Below are positions 11,405 through 21,670 of a stretch of DNA of 64,000 bases, in pieces. Position 1 is the first letter of the stretch. Every line of letters begins with the position of its first letter. The notes beneath the pieces were generated by a model. That model saw nothing but the letters and a program-made list of their open reading frames with translations, made no database searches and was not told where the DNA came from. Both the position numbers and the translations under genes were made by a program. The DNA is from Hyposmocoma kahamanoa (lineage: Eukaryota > Arthropoda > Insecta > Lepidoptera > Cosmopterigidae), in NCBI RefSeq assembly GCF_003589595.1, contig NW_020654748.1, positions 6,548,779 to 6,612,778 on the forward strand, written 5' to 3'.

Positions 11405-11720
11405 CTCGATAAATACTCTTGACGTCATTGTCAGGTCCAATCAGGACTTGTGCCCTGACAGGAATGCTTTCTCAGTTAATCAAACCGAGTCTAACTACGA
11501 AATTTTTACCAACTACCTTTATAAAAGGCGGCTGCCCACGGTCCGTGATGTCACGGGCCTCGACACGCCGCGCCGATTTGTACGGGCGTGCTTGCGCCAC
11601 AGGCCCATACTTGCGAGCCCACACCTCCACGGGCAACACTCTTCTAACGGCGCGTTGGCCCGAGCTAGCGTAGCACAGCCCGTGAAACCACAGGCACAGG
11701 CCGTGGGAAGCTAGCATAAG
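11405..11720. other. GC-rich island, unidentified
   Basis: A sharply GC-richer block in AT-rich surroundings. It holds an open plus-strand frame (11448-11714) reading YLYKRRLPTVRDVTGLDT and then Pro/Arg-rich sequence, and overlapping frames on both strands. I recognise no domain. It directly precedes a LINE-like 3' repeat, so it could be a transposon remnant. Confidence 0.35.
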
Positions 11721-11734
11721 ATAGATATATACAT

Positions 11735-11885
11735 AAACACTTTATTGCTCACACACAAGAACAAAAACAGTACATAAACAACTTAAAACTAATGTAAGCA
11801 AAGGCGGTCTTAACGCTAAGAGCGATCTCTTCCACACAACCTTTGAGGTAGAGGAAAGTTCATCTGAGCGGGAGACGTAGTGTGC
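11735..11885 (-). repeat. LINE 3' UTR-like repeat
   Basis: ACACTTTATTGCTCACACAC, then GTAAGCAAAGGCGGTCTTAA and CGCTAAGAGCGATCTCTTCC are typical of a dispersed insect LINE 3' end. The inverted CGCTAAGAGCG is self-complementary. Identification is from memory. Confidence 0.45.
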
Positions 11886-12104
11886 CAATTTTACAAATAA
11901 AAAAAAATTGTATACATAAAAATAAAATAAAATAAAAAATGTATAAAAAACAGTAATTTATAAAATAGTTATTATATAACGATATGTTATACCTACATAA
12001 ATATATGTATATATAAATATGCCTAAATAAACTTACACTTACTAATAAATATGTACACGTTGCAGACCAGGACCGTGTTAGAAGATATTTACGCAATCCG
12101 GTTT

Positions 12105-12350
12105 TGAAAATAGGGAGTGACTTAGAATGTCGGATTTCACATGGGTTTCTCCAATTTCCGTTTCAAATTGTGCAGCCTTAATCGTAAAGGCATCTTTGTA
12201 ATACTCAGCGCGAGTGAAAGGAGGCTTCAGTAGGTTATCCATTTGAGACCTTGGTTCACGGTTGTGATCATCCCCGAAACGAAAACGGTCCTTAAGGTAT
12301 GACGGAGTACGAGGTTCATATAGAACAAGAGTTCCTCTACAAAGTATGAC
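12105..12350 (-). pseudogene. LINE reverse-transcriptase C-terminal fragment
   Basis: The minus-strand frame reads FRFGDDHNREPRSQMDNLLK, then PPFTRAEYYKDAFTIKAAQF. This pattern, a charged linker followed by an aromatic block ending in 'KAAQF', is what one sees at the very C-terminus of CR1/Jockey-type LINE polyproteins, downstream of the reverse transcriptase domain. The catalytic domains are absent, so this is a 5'-truncated, dead copy. The open frame continues upstream into SINE-T sequence at 12415, which is a junction artefact. It is a relic on the basis of truncation alone; the family name is uncertain. Confidence 0.5.
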
Positions 12351-12414
12351 CCAAATGTTACGATTTTCAGAAAGTAGCATATCATTATTATTCAACGCGG
12401 CCACGTTGAGGCGA

Positions 12415-12545
12415 CACACGCTGGTTCGAGCCCAATCGTATCGAAGGGTTTTTCTTTTGTATGTGTTTTGTCTTTGTATCAATAATAATAACAAACTAGT
12501 GGAGTATTTTTACAAAAAATAGATAAATATCATTGTAGTATATAT
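12415..12545 (+). repeat. SINE-T 3' half
   Basis: Box B-like GGTTCGAGCCC at about 12423, then ATCGTATCGAAGGGTTTTTC and the tail TTTGTATCAATAATAATAAC with TAGTGGAGTATTTT. Same tail at 62636-62760. Confidence 0.65.
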
Positions 12546-13019
12546 TCAATAACAATAAATATTATCGTATGATATTGGCACGTGTTTGCAAAATGTCAAA
12601 GAGAATAGGGGTGTATATCAAAATTGGTTCCCAAAATATGATCCAATCGTAGATACAAACAAACGATGTAAAATAACCATTTAAAAATAGGTAAGTTAAC
12701 TTGGAAGTTCTTCGTTTGTGAAATGAAAATTCAGTCTTTAAAAACTCGCAAAAACAAAACGTAAAAGCTTTCGCATAGCGGCGAAAGTAAAAATACCAAT
12801 AAGTCCAACGTCATGTCTGTAATCTATATAAACGCATTAATTACATCCCTAAGACAGGCATGTTCAGGTGAGAAAATGAATACTTTATACGTGCAATTAC
12901 TTCGTTGATGATTCGTTTACTTCTCATTAAAACGTAAACGTGACGTCTACTAAGATAAGTAAAGTAGTCCTTATTCTGAGAAGTACAGTTATAGATAACG
13001 TCTGACCACTTGGTCATTA
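12546..13019. other. No gene seen
   Basis: AT-rich, no exon or repeat end recognised. Confidence 0.4.
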
Positions 13020-13260
13020 TTTTAATACATAGGTACGTATCGAGTTCTTGGGTTTTCGTAATTGTTACACGTAGGAAATGGCACTATTTTTTCGGATCTA
13101 AATTGCGTATATTTATTTTTTTAAACAAACCAACGTTTCTGTCGTCCGTGACCGTGAGACTTGTAAAGGGCCCGCAGAGTTAGACGCGATCTAGATCCGA
13201 AAAGAAAGCTTTATTACCTAGTCATTAGTCTTGAAATAGCATGAATACAATTTTCTTTCA
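13020..13260 (+). repeat. Penelope-type terminal repeat fragment
   Basis: TATCGAGTTCTTGGGTTTTCG, TTGTTACACGTAGGAAATGG and TTTTTAAACAAACCAACGTTTC-type blocks match the start of the repeat at 14521. The 3' part is diverged. Confidence 0.55.
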
Positions 13261-13927
13261 CAGATGCCTACTAAAAACATTTTACTTCAGGACGTTTCGG
13301 GATGGTGAATTTGGCAGCCACGCAAAGCTTTATACAATTAGGTAGCTTCTATAAGTCGAAGGTTAAATGTTTTTTCCTCTATCGCGTAGGCGGCGAAATC
13401 CGTCACTACTGGTCGAAAAATTATGTTTCTATTTTACACTTACACGACTTCTCCCCGTGTTACACAATGTACTCAGTTTGCTACAAAGTTGGGAGAAACT
13501 TTTCCAGCTTCGGTATAAACTTGTGATTGCCTTGTTTTCCACTCCATTCGTACGAAGATGACGAATAAAAACTTGACGAATTTGCGCGCAAGTAAAATGG
13601 AAGAAAAGAAATAACGACAGGAAACCTGAATGCGGGCGGAATCCTACACAAGGCAGCCACATTTAAGGATTTGTTGGATCAATATAGAATATGTAGTAGG
13701 ATATCCTGACCGGCTTCTGCATCGTATTTTACCAACTGACGCTTTTTGTGAGTTATGTATGTAGAAAGTTACACCCTTTCCTTATTTCGTATGTAGGTCT
13801 GGCAAGGTTTCTTAACTTCGCTAAGTTTCTGGATACAACAATCTATCCAAAAATCTCTAAGCCTTATCTGAGAATTAGAAATTGGTCAGTTCAAAGTAAT
13901 TGATTCGACTTGACCTACTTGACATAA
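13261..13927. other. No gene seen
   Basis: Short overlapping frames on both strands around 13300-13660 have no recognisable motif and no splice context. Treated as chance. Confidence 0.4.
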
Positions 13928-13945
13928 TAATAATAATAATAATTA
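13928..13945 (+). repeat. (TAA)n microsatellite
   Basis: Six consecutive AAT-type triplets. Confidence 0.9.
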
Positions 13946-13974
13946 ATGTTAGTCTATATATAGTCTAACACACT

Positions 13975-14175
13975 ACTGGGCTACACATATACTACTGGGC
14001 ACAGATCTCCTCTCACACTCAGAGGATTATGCTGTCGTTCCCAGGCGTGGGAAACATCCCAGCGTTATGGCGTGGAAGCCATCCCCTCTTCATTGAACTA
14101 GACTCCACACGTTTGTGTGAAGACGTCAACCCGCATTGGACCTGCGATAATACTTTAATCCTCCCCTTAGAGCAG
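13975..14175 (-). repeat. LINE 3'-end-like fragment
   Basis: GC-richer block with ACTACTGGGCACAGATCTCC and CTCACACTCAGAGGATTATG. The complement resembles RTE-family 3' regions of the type at 20500-20625. Weak assignment. Confidence 0.35.
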
Positions 14176-14458
14176 GGTTTCTTAACCGTTTTCTAGGCAT
14201 GGACTCCTCTTAAAATTTCAAAAACCTCACGGACCCTTTCCGAAAAAATTAATAAGAACTTCTTACAGTGAACGAATAAACCCACGCAGATTTTTGTTGT
14301 GCCGCCAGGTTTAATAATAAGCATGCATTTTATAAAAATTTTAATAATAAATAAAATAAGAAAAGCTCGTGGGTTGCATTGACTCGCGTCTTGCTCGCTC
14401 CTATAATGGATAACCGTCACAGGACGTGAAAATTCAAGAAGGTCTCGTGCATATTTAT

Positions 14459-14518
14459 TATTGTTGTTGTTTGTTCAGTTTGCTTGAATATTAGCAAACT
14501 GAATAAACAACAACAATA
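14459..14518 (+). other. 26-bp hairpin with 8-nt loop
   Basis: Arms 14459-14484 and 14493-14518 pair along all 26 positions with a single G-U wobble (TTTGTTC against GAATAAA). The loop is TGAATATT. The size (60 nt) is near that of short insect pre-miRNAs. It abuts the Penelope-type repeat that starts at about 14521. Confidence 0.8.
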
Positions 14519-14520
14519 TT

Positions 14521-14820
14521 TTTAGTATCGAGTTCTTAGGTTTTCGCGATTGTTACACAGAGGAAATGAAACTATTTTTCCGGATTTCAATTGCGTATAT
14601 TTGGTTTTTCAAACAAACCGACGCGACGTTTCGGGCCCCTTACATGTCCCATGGTCACGGTTGACTAAGGTGGTACAGTCTTCAACCAGTTATGTCTAAT
14701 ATTAATGCAAACCACCCTGTTTTTTCACTATAATTAAATAGTTATTAATTAAAAACCCTATTTTTGATTTTACAAAGAAAACATTCCAATTTACGCTACA
14801 TTAAGTTTTACAAATTATTT
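14521..14820 (+). repeat. Penelope-type terminal repeat
   Basis: CGAGTTCTTAGGTTTTCGCG, GTTACACAGAGGAAATGAAA, TTTCCGGATTTCAATTGCGT and GACGTTTCGGGCCCCTTACA in order, then CATGGTCACGGTTGACTAAG. The complement contains CCCGAAACGTCG, a GAAAC motif that also marks the inverted ends of the element at 48060-48883. The coding fragment at 15074-15748 ends in the start of this repeat in inverted orientation (ATCCGGAAAAATAC). Confidence 0.6.
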
Positions 14821-15073
14821 TATTGAATGAATTTTTATTAAGTTCAATTTATTATTAATTAACAATAGAAATTAGAATAAACTAAAACATATTATTAGGA
14901 CTACAGTATTATATCTGTTTGGGATTTTTCATCAGAGGAAATACTGGATCCCAAACTGGTACTTTAGAATTGTGGTACTTTAGCTTTCTTAGATGTTTTA
15001 ATTAAAAGAAATCCTAATAACACCTTACGCCATACTGTGTTTCGAAATAAAACCAATACAGATAGGTATCTCA

Positions 15074-15748
15074 ATGGTAATTCCCATCACCAGGATGTTA
15101 GTTACCGTGGGCAAATCTTTGTTTCAGAGAGCACATGGTGTCTGCGACAGTAATCATCTGGCAGGGGAACTTCAGCATATACAGCAAGTCCAACATGCGA
15201 ATAAGTTGAAGAATCCACGCCAATGCCGCAGGCCCCGTGTGAAACCACCAACAGTCGAGCGAAGACCTGCCATTTTACCTTACGTGTGAGGTGTTACAGA
15301 CAAGATCGGAAGAGTCTTCAGGCGTGCATCTATCAAGACCTATTTCAAGTCCCTGAGGAAGATTTCTTAGTTCCTGAGACCCGTAAAATGTAACATCCCC
15401 TTACAGGATGCAGGAGTTTACAAGCTTGACTGTAAGTGCGGTCTCTCTCATATTGGACAAACGAAGCAAAGTATTTGTACCCGCGTCAAAGATCATATGG
15501 CTAATGTCAAACACCGTCTCGTAAACAAGTCTGCAGTCTGCGAAAATGTCATGGATAAACCTACACATTCAATGAAGTTTGAGAAACCCCAGGTCCTTGC
15601 AAAAGAGGTCCGTTATCTACCCAGGATGCTGCGAGAGGCCATTGAAATTAAAAAACATCCTAATTTCAACAGGGAAGATAGTTTAAATCCGGAAAAATAC
15701 TTTCATTACCTTAATATTTTTAGTAAACATATTTACTACAAATCTTAA
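15074..15748 (+). pseudogene. Penelope-like element 3' coding fragment (GIY-YIG endonuclease)
   Basis: One frame runs from about 15074 to 15748 with two in-frame stops, TGA at 15287 and TAG at 15368. Before the first stop the sequence looks like the connector that follows the reverse transcriptase (GVCDSNHLAGELQHIQQVQH). Between the stops is TDKIGRVFRR. After the second stop comes the GIY-YIG nuclease: GVYKLDCKCGLSHIGQTKQS, with the tyrosine of 'GVY', a changed 'SHIG' in place of 'YIG', and the downstream block REAIEIKKHPNFNRED. In Penelope elements this nuclease nicks target DNA for reverse transcription. The reverse transcriptase is missing, so this is a 5'-truncated, inactivated copy. It is a close relative of 48175-48831. 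Confidence 0.8.
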
Positions 15749-16110
15749 ATATTACCAGTGAAATTGCTTTGCCTAAAAATGGCGGCACAGGTCCATGTAG
15801 ATTAAATAGATTTTTTTCATCATCAACACACAATCACTTTTAAAATTTTAACATTAACTGATCCCATCCATTTAATATGACATTTGCAGAGAGGCTTTAG
15901 TTTCAAACAACCGTCTGGAATACGAAGTGTTGTAGTTCTGCTGCGTGCCTCCGTGGCCAAACGGTTACCATTAGAAGGTAGTTTTTAGTTATCTCTTAAA
16001 GTAGGTCAACTGAAGCCTCTATGGACGTCATGTTAAATGTATGGAATTTTGGATATTTCTAGTTTAATTTAAAAAGTTTATTTAACTCTATTCATTAGCA
16101 GTTTACTCAA
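15749..16110. other. Unassigned, with a SINE-B head fragment
   Basis: GCCTCCGTGGCCAAACGGTT at about 15948 is a tRNA-derived SINE head (box A). The rest is unassigned. Confidence 0.45.
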
Positions 16111-16115
16111 CGAAA

Positions 16116-16180
16116 GAGCATAACTATATGCTCATTGAAAAACAAATATACGCGAATGAGCATAACTATATGCTCATTCG
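16116..16180. other. Duplicated palindrome
   Basis: GAGCATA-ACTA-TATGCTC at 16116-16133 is repeated at 16153-16180, where the stem is a perfect 12 bp (CGAATGAGCATA / TATGCTCATTCG) with the same ACTA loop. Confidence 0.85.
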
Positions 16181-16533
16181 TTAACGTACTATCGATATCA
16201 GTTTAGCCTGGGCGCGCTTAACGATTACACCTTGTATACTTCACATATATAATTGTATTTAATAGGTAAAAACGGTATACAAGAAGCAATCTGGCGTTGT
16301 TATGCTCTAATGAAAGTTTTGCTGCCCGCAAGCCGGGTTGTTCAGAAAAATGAAAAGCGAAAAATATATTTTGCAAAACTATATGTGATTGTGTCAACTG
16401 TCTACCCTCCCTGTAACCAGTTAACGTAAATCGGTTGATCATTCGTTTCTGTCAACATTTTAGCAGTACATTAAATATTACATATATAACAAACACACTA
16501 ACATGCAGACTACACCGTCGGTGATTTATAGAA

Positions 16534-16768
16534 AGAGCCAAAGCGCCATTTCGAAAAATTTTTCAGGGGGCATTAATTAGGTTTATACAACTGTTTTAAA
16601 ATATTTACGTCCTGTTTCAAAATTAAATTTTGGTTTTAATTAAGTTTAAGATTTAAAATTGAATTTGAAACAGGACTTAAATATTTAAAAACAATCGTGG
16701 AAAACCATGAAAAAGTAAAACATGCTCCCCTGTAAACGAAATTTTTCGAAATAGCGTTTTGCCCTCTC
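16534..16768. mobile_element. MITE with long imperfect inverted repeats
   Basis: Left end GAGCCAAAGCGCCATTTCG and right end CGAAATAGCGTTTTGCCCTC are imperfect inverted repeats. Inner inverted blocks include TCCTGTTTCAAA / TTTGAAACAGGA. No coding capacity; the superfamily cannot be told because no clean target duplication is visible. Confidence 0.7.
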
Positions 16769-16894
16769 CACAAAACACTGGCGAAATGTGTATATCACAT
16801 GGAAATAATGCCCTAAAATAAATAACACTTTAATTAAAATAAACAACCGCCGATACAAAACAGTGTGATTTTTATAGAATTTTACATTTTACCA

Positions 16895-16990
16895 CCGTGT
16901 GATATTCATTCATTTTTTTGTGAAATAACTCAAGTAGTTTCTTCGATCTTTGTATTAATAATTATAACAATCTTATTATAATTCCCCTCT
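16895..16990 (-). repeat. SINE-T 3' tail
   Basis: GATATTCATTCATTTTTTTG, AACTCAAGTAGTTTC and ATCTTTGTATTAATAATTAT match the family tail. Confidence 0.55.
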
Positions 16991-17396
16991 TTTTGCGATT
17001 GGGGTTAAAAATGATTTTACCAGCCGCTACGAAAATGTTAAAAAAACAAGTAAATAACAATAATTTCTATCTACAAAAAGTATACTGCCAAATGTTTCTG
17101 AATCAATGACGTTCTATGTAAAAGTTGAATGTGATTTCTCGAAACCAATATATTTAACGTTAGAACGGGGCGGCAAATAAAATAAAGTTTCGACGCCTTT
17201 GATAGACAGCAAAACGTGAACTATTCGTAACTTCTTAGAACTGATCTAATTTAATCAATTGAATATTAGCTCTGATGAATGTCTCGAAATACAAGTTGGA
17301 AAGTAATGTCCTGTTTGAATTGAAGGACTATCTACTATAAATAAAACTGACACTTTTTTCGGATGAAAATCGTATTTCCTGTACCTTTACTGTTTG
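16991..17396. other. No gene seen
   Basis: AT-rich unassigned sequence. Confidence 0.4.
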
Positions 17397-17578
17397 TTTT
17401 ATGATACTCAATGACGGGACGAGCAAGTGGTGCAAATGGTGGTAAGCGACACGCCTGTCCATAGCAGTTGCAGTGCTACTCAAAGCATTCGCAAAGATTC
17501 TAAGGAGCTTTGCCACTGCGCCCGTCACCCTGAGATATAAGTTGACAAGTCGCATGTGCCTGTAATTTCACCAGCAAA
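17397..17578 (-). repeat. SINE-A copy (3' half)
   Basis: TCAATGACGGGACGAGCAAG, ACACGCCTGTCCATAGCAGT and GTCACCCTGAGATATAAGTT; truncated at CTGTAATTTCACCAGCA. Confidence 0.8.
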
Positions 17579-17624
17579 CTCCATGGCCGTTGGTTTATTT
17601 GAATAATTATTGTACTTTTCATTG

Positions 17625-17997
17625 AAAATAAACGACTTCAAAAAACTTTAGCTTATCGGATTTTTTCCATTTCCATGGGATGCCCTCATCAGATTCTGAG
17701 TTCTTGGTGACAGTCGGACTGTTACTCCTTTGTACATATTATACTATTTTTTCTGGTTGTCATGGCAACGGTGTGATTTGTTGATTCCATGTATTGTGTC
17801 AAGTGAAAAGTCATCACTCATCAGATTCTGATTTGGTAGCAATGGGACCACCACGAGAGTGCACCCTTTGAAACAAAAAAGAATTTTCAAAATCAGTCCA
17901 CAACTGACGGAGAAATCGAAAAACATTCACAAAACATACATACAGCCGAACGTATAACCTCCTCCTTTTTTTTTGAAGTCGGTTAAAAAACAAATAC
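17625..17997 (-). repeat. ACCGACTTC-ended element, single-unit relative of the 7-kb array
   Basis: On the minus strand it starts ACCGACTTCAAAAAAAAAGG, has one copy of the 150-bp unit (TTTCAAAGGGTGCACTCTCG) and ends near AAAGTTTTTTGAAGTCGT. It gives the likely full structure of the element whose unit is amplified at 7024-7790. Confidence 0.75.
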
Positions 17998-18002
17998 ACG
18001 CG

Positions 18003-18170
18003 ATTTAACGGTTACCTTACCTAACGGTTTCCAACTGCCATGCAGAGGTCCCAGGTTCGATTCCCGGACCGGGAGAAATATTTGTATTGCCCACATTAAT
18101 TTCTGTCGTGAGTTGGGTGTCATTTGTGGATGTCTATGGGTTCCCCTACGTGTGCGTCTGTGCGTTATTT
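18003..18170 (+). repeat. SINE-B copy, tRNA-derived
   Basis: Contains a perfect pol III box B GGTTCGATTCC at about 18054, the CCGGACCGGGAGAAATATTTG block and a 3' body (TGAGTTGGGTGTCATTTGTG). Box A is altered by a small local duplication. Confidence 0.75.
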
Positions 18171-18604
18171 AGATCCGAAAAATAGTTTCATTTCCTATGT
18201 ATAACAATCGCTAAATCATAATGAAGCGTTATCGAGGTACGTACTTAAAATTACGTGAAGGCAGTAGGTACTGTATTAGGTTCCATTTCGATGTTCCTTT
18301 TGCTGAGATTGTATCGTGGGTAATTTTCATATGAGCGCATTAAATGTGCCGCTAATGGTCCATAACAGAAAGCTCGCAATATATATGGGTTCATGGGCCG
18401 GTCGCCCCGACTCCCGCGGCCGCTCTCGCTCACGGTAACAAAACACCCGGCCAAACTATTTGCGATTTATTGCTAAACGCTTAACAAACCATTCCGATTG
18501 GAAAATACCAAACTATTGAGTAAAACCTACTTTATGGCTACACTTCGCAAATGTAACACATTACTGTGATTTAAAATTTATTTACACTATGTAGGTATTT
18601 CTTT

Positions 18605-18722
18605 ACTGTTGATATAAAGAAAAAATCCTTCGACTTGACTGGACTCGAACCAGCGACTGTTGCCTCAACGTGGCTACCGTTCTGTCAGCTAATAGAGCCA
18701 GCAGATCTTACAAATTTCTCAT
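18605..18722 (-). repeat. SINE-T copy
   Basis: Complement contains GCTGGTTCGAGTCCAGTCAA (box B) preceded by CTGACAGAACGGTAGCCACG. The tRNA-related part is here while the tail is missing. Confidence 0.65.
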
Positions 18723-18724
18723 TT

Positions 18725-18970
18725 TAACCGACTTTGCAAAATGGAGCAGATTCTCAATTTGACTATACTTTTTTAATGTATGTTACGCGATAACTCCGAC
18801 GTTTGTAATCCGATTTTGGTGACTCTTGCTTCCTGGAAAGAGGGTACCTCAGTAGTAGTCTTATTTAAATTTGAAGAAAATATTCCTCCACTAAGGGTGG
18901 AAAACTAGGGGATGAATGACTTTTGAGGTCGATTGTTTTAGTACTTTGTACTGAGATTATTAAACGGCTT
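18725..18970 (+). repeat. ACCGACTTC-ended element, internally deleted copy
   Basis: TAACCGACTTTGCAAAATGG at the start, TTACGCGATAACTCCGACGT inside, and CTTTTGAGGTCGATTGTTTT at the end, about 240 bp against 450 in full copies. Confidence 0.7.
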
Positions 18971-19788
18971 TTTCATCGTAACGCCACCTATGAGAAATTG
19001 TGACAGTTTATTCACTCAGCCAGATACGAACAGCTACCAGGTTTACATACAAGTATTTTCAGATTTTTATCACAACTCTCTAGTTCTTCCAGCATAAACA
19101 TAAATGACCAGCGTCCAGCCGCCATAGATGACCAACGGACTGGCAAGAAAGACAGACTCACTGGACAAGAATTCGAAATTAGAACGACTTTCTTTTGGTC
19201 AAACGAAGACGACCGACTTCCTTTCGACAAAGAATGACGAAGGCAGTCCTGCCTAAACCTTTGACGCAAACAGACGAGTTCTCCTGACTAAATTTGTACA
19301 ATCAGACCGTACAATGGTGTAACACAATAATAATAAAACGGGGCATCTTCATATAAAGGTATTATATACAAAATGAGTTCAAAAAATATCGAATTAAATC
19401 TCGCAACACGTCTCGAGTATTTCCATTCTCACGAAACATTTCCAGGCGAGTGCTCCCCCAAACATTTCTCAATTTAGAATTTAATATAAAACGGAATTAA
19501 TTTATTCTATACAATATTATGCTGTATTCAGCCCAAATCCAGCATTAGGTATTATTTGTGTAGGAATAATTGGGCATTTAATACTATTTATGTAATTTTG
19601 TACAATCAACGTAGCCTGTACAAACATTTTGTTACATCTGGACTCGTTCTTGAAAATATGTAATAGCTTTCTTAACACATAAATTATTAAATTGCAAGAA
19701 AAATATTCTATGTAGGTAGATCACAAGCCAAAGGGCGGTCTCTGATCTTTAGTATATACCTAATTAAAAAGTAATAAAATCCAAAAGT
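18971..19788. other. No gene seen
   Basis: A minus-strand frame at 19012-19269 contains RQRFRQDCLRHSLSK and has no recognisable domain or splice context. The rest is AT-rich and unassigned. Confidence 0.4.
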
Positions 19789-20241
19789 CTTAGAGAATGG
19801 AAAAAAAAGTAATCATGTCTGTCATGTCTGCGAATAGTTCTTAGAGGATGGAAAAAAAACATTGACTTACAAATAAATGGACGACGGGTCTAATACAAAA
19901 ACCACGAAAAAAATGTCCCAAGTCAACCTATTCGAAATTTAAATTGTAATGTCATCGCAGTATCGCGCTGTCAGTAGAACAAATGAAGACTAAAGCGGAG
20001 TGTCGCGCTCTGTATACGATTTTAGCGCCTTACAAGTGCGGACACTTTTTAGCGCGGACCCGACGTCCATATAATTGTAAGTCAATGAAAAAAAAGGAAT
20101 AGTTAATGGAAGAATAGACAATGAAAAACATGATTTAATATTCTCCTTATTCGTGTGTCAATAATTTCGATGACGGTGAAGAGCTCAAAGTGTCAAGCCA
20201 TGTTAGACGGAATTTCTGTTTTATTTTTTCCATCCTCTAAG
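19789..20241. mobile_element. MITE with CTTAGAGGATGG ends, interrupted by a hAT MITE
   Basis: CTTAGAGGATGGAAAAAA at 19840 is mirrored by TTTTTTCCATCCTCTAAG ending at 20241, an 18-bp inverted repeat. A diverged direct copy of the left end lies at 19789. Removing the insertion at 19860-20087 and one 8-bp duplication leaves about 166 bp. A lone right end recurs near 56852. Confidence 0.65.
19860..20087 (+). mobile_element. hAT-type MITE, copy 1
   Basis: 228 bp with ends CATTGACTTACAA and TTGTAAGTCAATG, flanked by AAAAAAAA on both sides (19852-19859 and 20088-20095). It has no transposase. Copies at 35028-35255 and 33715-34000 have the same ends and clear 8-bp duplications, which points to the hAT superfamily. 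Copy 1 and copy 3 differ at only a few positions. Confidence 0.85.
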
Positions 20242-20499
20242 GTTTTATTGCACCTTACTATATTATAATACTATCTTGTTTGCCGTGGTAGTATAAGCGC
20301 CCAGTTAACACGAGGAGAACCACGCCTTCGTGTACATTAAAGGTGAATATTAATATATATTTATAAATAGAAGTCAGATTTTTAATTATTTATTTATTTT
20401 TAATAAAAATCTTGGTCGAATTTTAATTTAAAATTAACCATGAGCTTTTCGATGAAGGAAAACATCGTTCACACGTCGAAGAAGGTTCACAACCCTCGG

Positions 20500-20625
20500 A
20501 AAACGTATCATAGTCCCCAACCCGCATTAGGCCAGCGTGGCAGACTATGGCCTAAAACACTCGCCTGAGAGGAGACCCACGCCCAGCAGTGAGACGTATA
20601 AGTGGGTTGATGATGATGACCATTT
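20500..20625 (+). repeat. RTE-type LINE 3' tail
   Basis: CCCAACCCGCATTAGGCCAG, TGGCAGACTATGGCCTAAAA, GAGAGGAGACCCACGCCCAG and then TTGATGATGATGA. This is a typical insect RTE-like 3' end with a trinucleotide tail. Confidence 0.65.
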
Positions 20626-21340
20626 TGTTTTGTTTTTCACCACACATTACTGTTAGGGAGTTCATAGTCTTTCATAAGGCGCTATCGTCTTTGTAATTGA
20701 AACCGACCCTCAATGACCAACCGCGGAATACAGTAAATTCAGACCTTAGCCGAGATCGCTCTACAAAGCCGTTGTCGTAGCCTTAATCCTGTTTTGGAAA
20801 TGCACTTCGACTAGTGTTGCGCAACGATAATTTAACTGTTGTCCGTTGACAAGAAAAACTAGTCACATTAAGAATATGTTAACGATATTTATGCTAGAAT
20901 TGATACGACAGAAAACTATGTTGAAAAGACAAATCCATATCTCCAATGAACACTACGCCAACTTAATTTTTTGACTTGTTCTGTTTTTATTTTTTTTCAA
21001 AATTCATTTTATTGCTTTTTTCGGATTTTGTTGATTTTTTTTTTTCACAAAATTCGGGGAGCTTAATATTAGTGAATAAATATGGCTTTTTTCTGTCATT
21101 TACAAAAACAACAGAAAATGATCAAAAAATAAAGTTGGCGTGGTATTCATTGGAGCTAAATGGCGGAGCGCATGAACCGTCATACCTCAGACAAGGTGAC
21201 TAGCAAATTGTAAGGAGTCAAGGGAATCAATGGGAAATTAGGACGAGAAGAAAAGTGTCCCTGCAGTTATCAATACGTGTTATTGCATTCCAATGATACT
21301 GATTAAAATTGTAATTTTAATTTAGTTTGTGTTTGTTGTT
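20626..21340. other. No gene seen
   Basis: The frame at 20976-21203 is low-complexity and Phe-rich from T runs, and is not considered a gene. Confidence 0.4.
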
Positions 21341-21670
21341 TTGAGATTGCCGTCAACACTTATAATTGTTGTGTTTACAATGCAGTCATATACACAAGAT
21401 AACTGACCCCCCAAGCCGACTTTGCCGACCTTTTGGTTCTGAGCACAAAAATGCGGAGAATATTGATAAACAATATTATTATTATTATATTATTATGATA
21501 TTGTTAAACAAACTTAATCATTAACCTGTGAGCCGTATAATTTATTTTGGTATGACTCCCTGGTCGTCTCATTTGTGAATGACATTGTAAGAAAGTTTTG
21601 AAGCCAATTTGATATGTAAGGTATAGTTCTTACTTAAATACAGAATACAAATTTCAACCAGCTTTAGTAA

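Noticed and set aside
12078..12494. 138-codon minus-strand gene
   Set aside because: Chimera of a LINE C-terminal fragment and SINE-T sequence across an insertion boundary.
20976..21203. 75-codon Phe-rich protein
   Set aside because: Arises from T runs; low complexity, no start context or splice signals.
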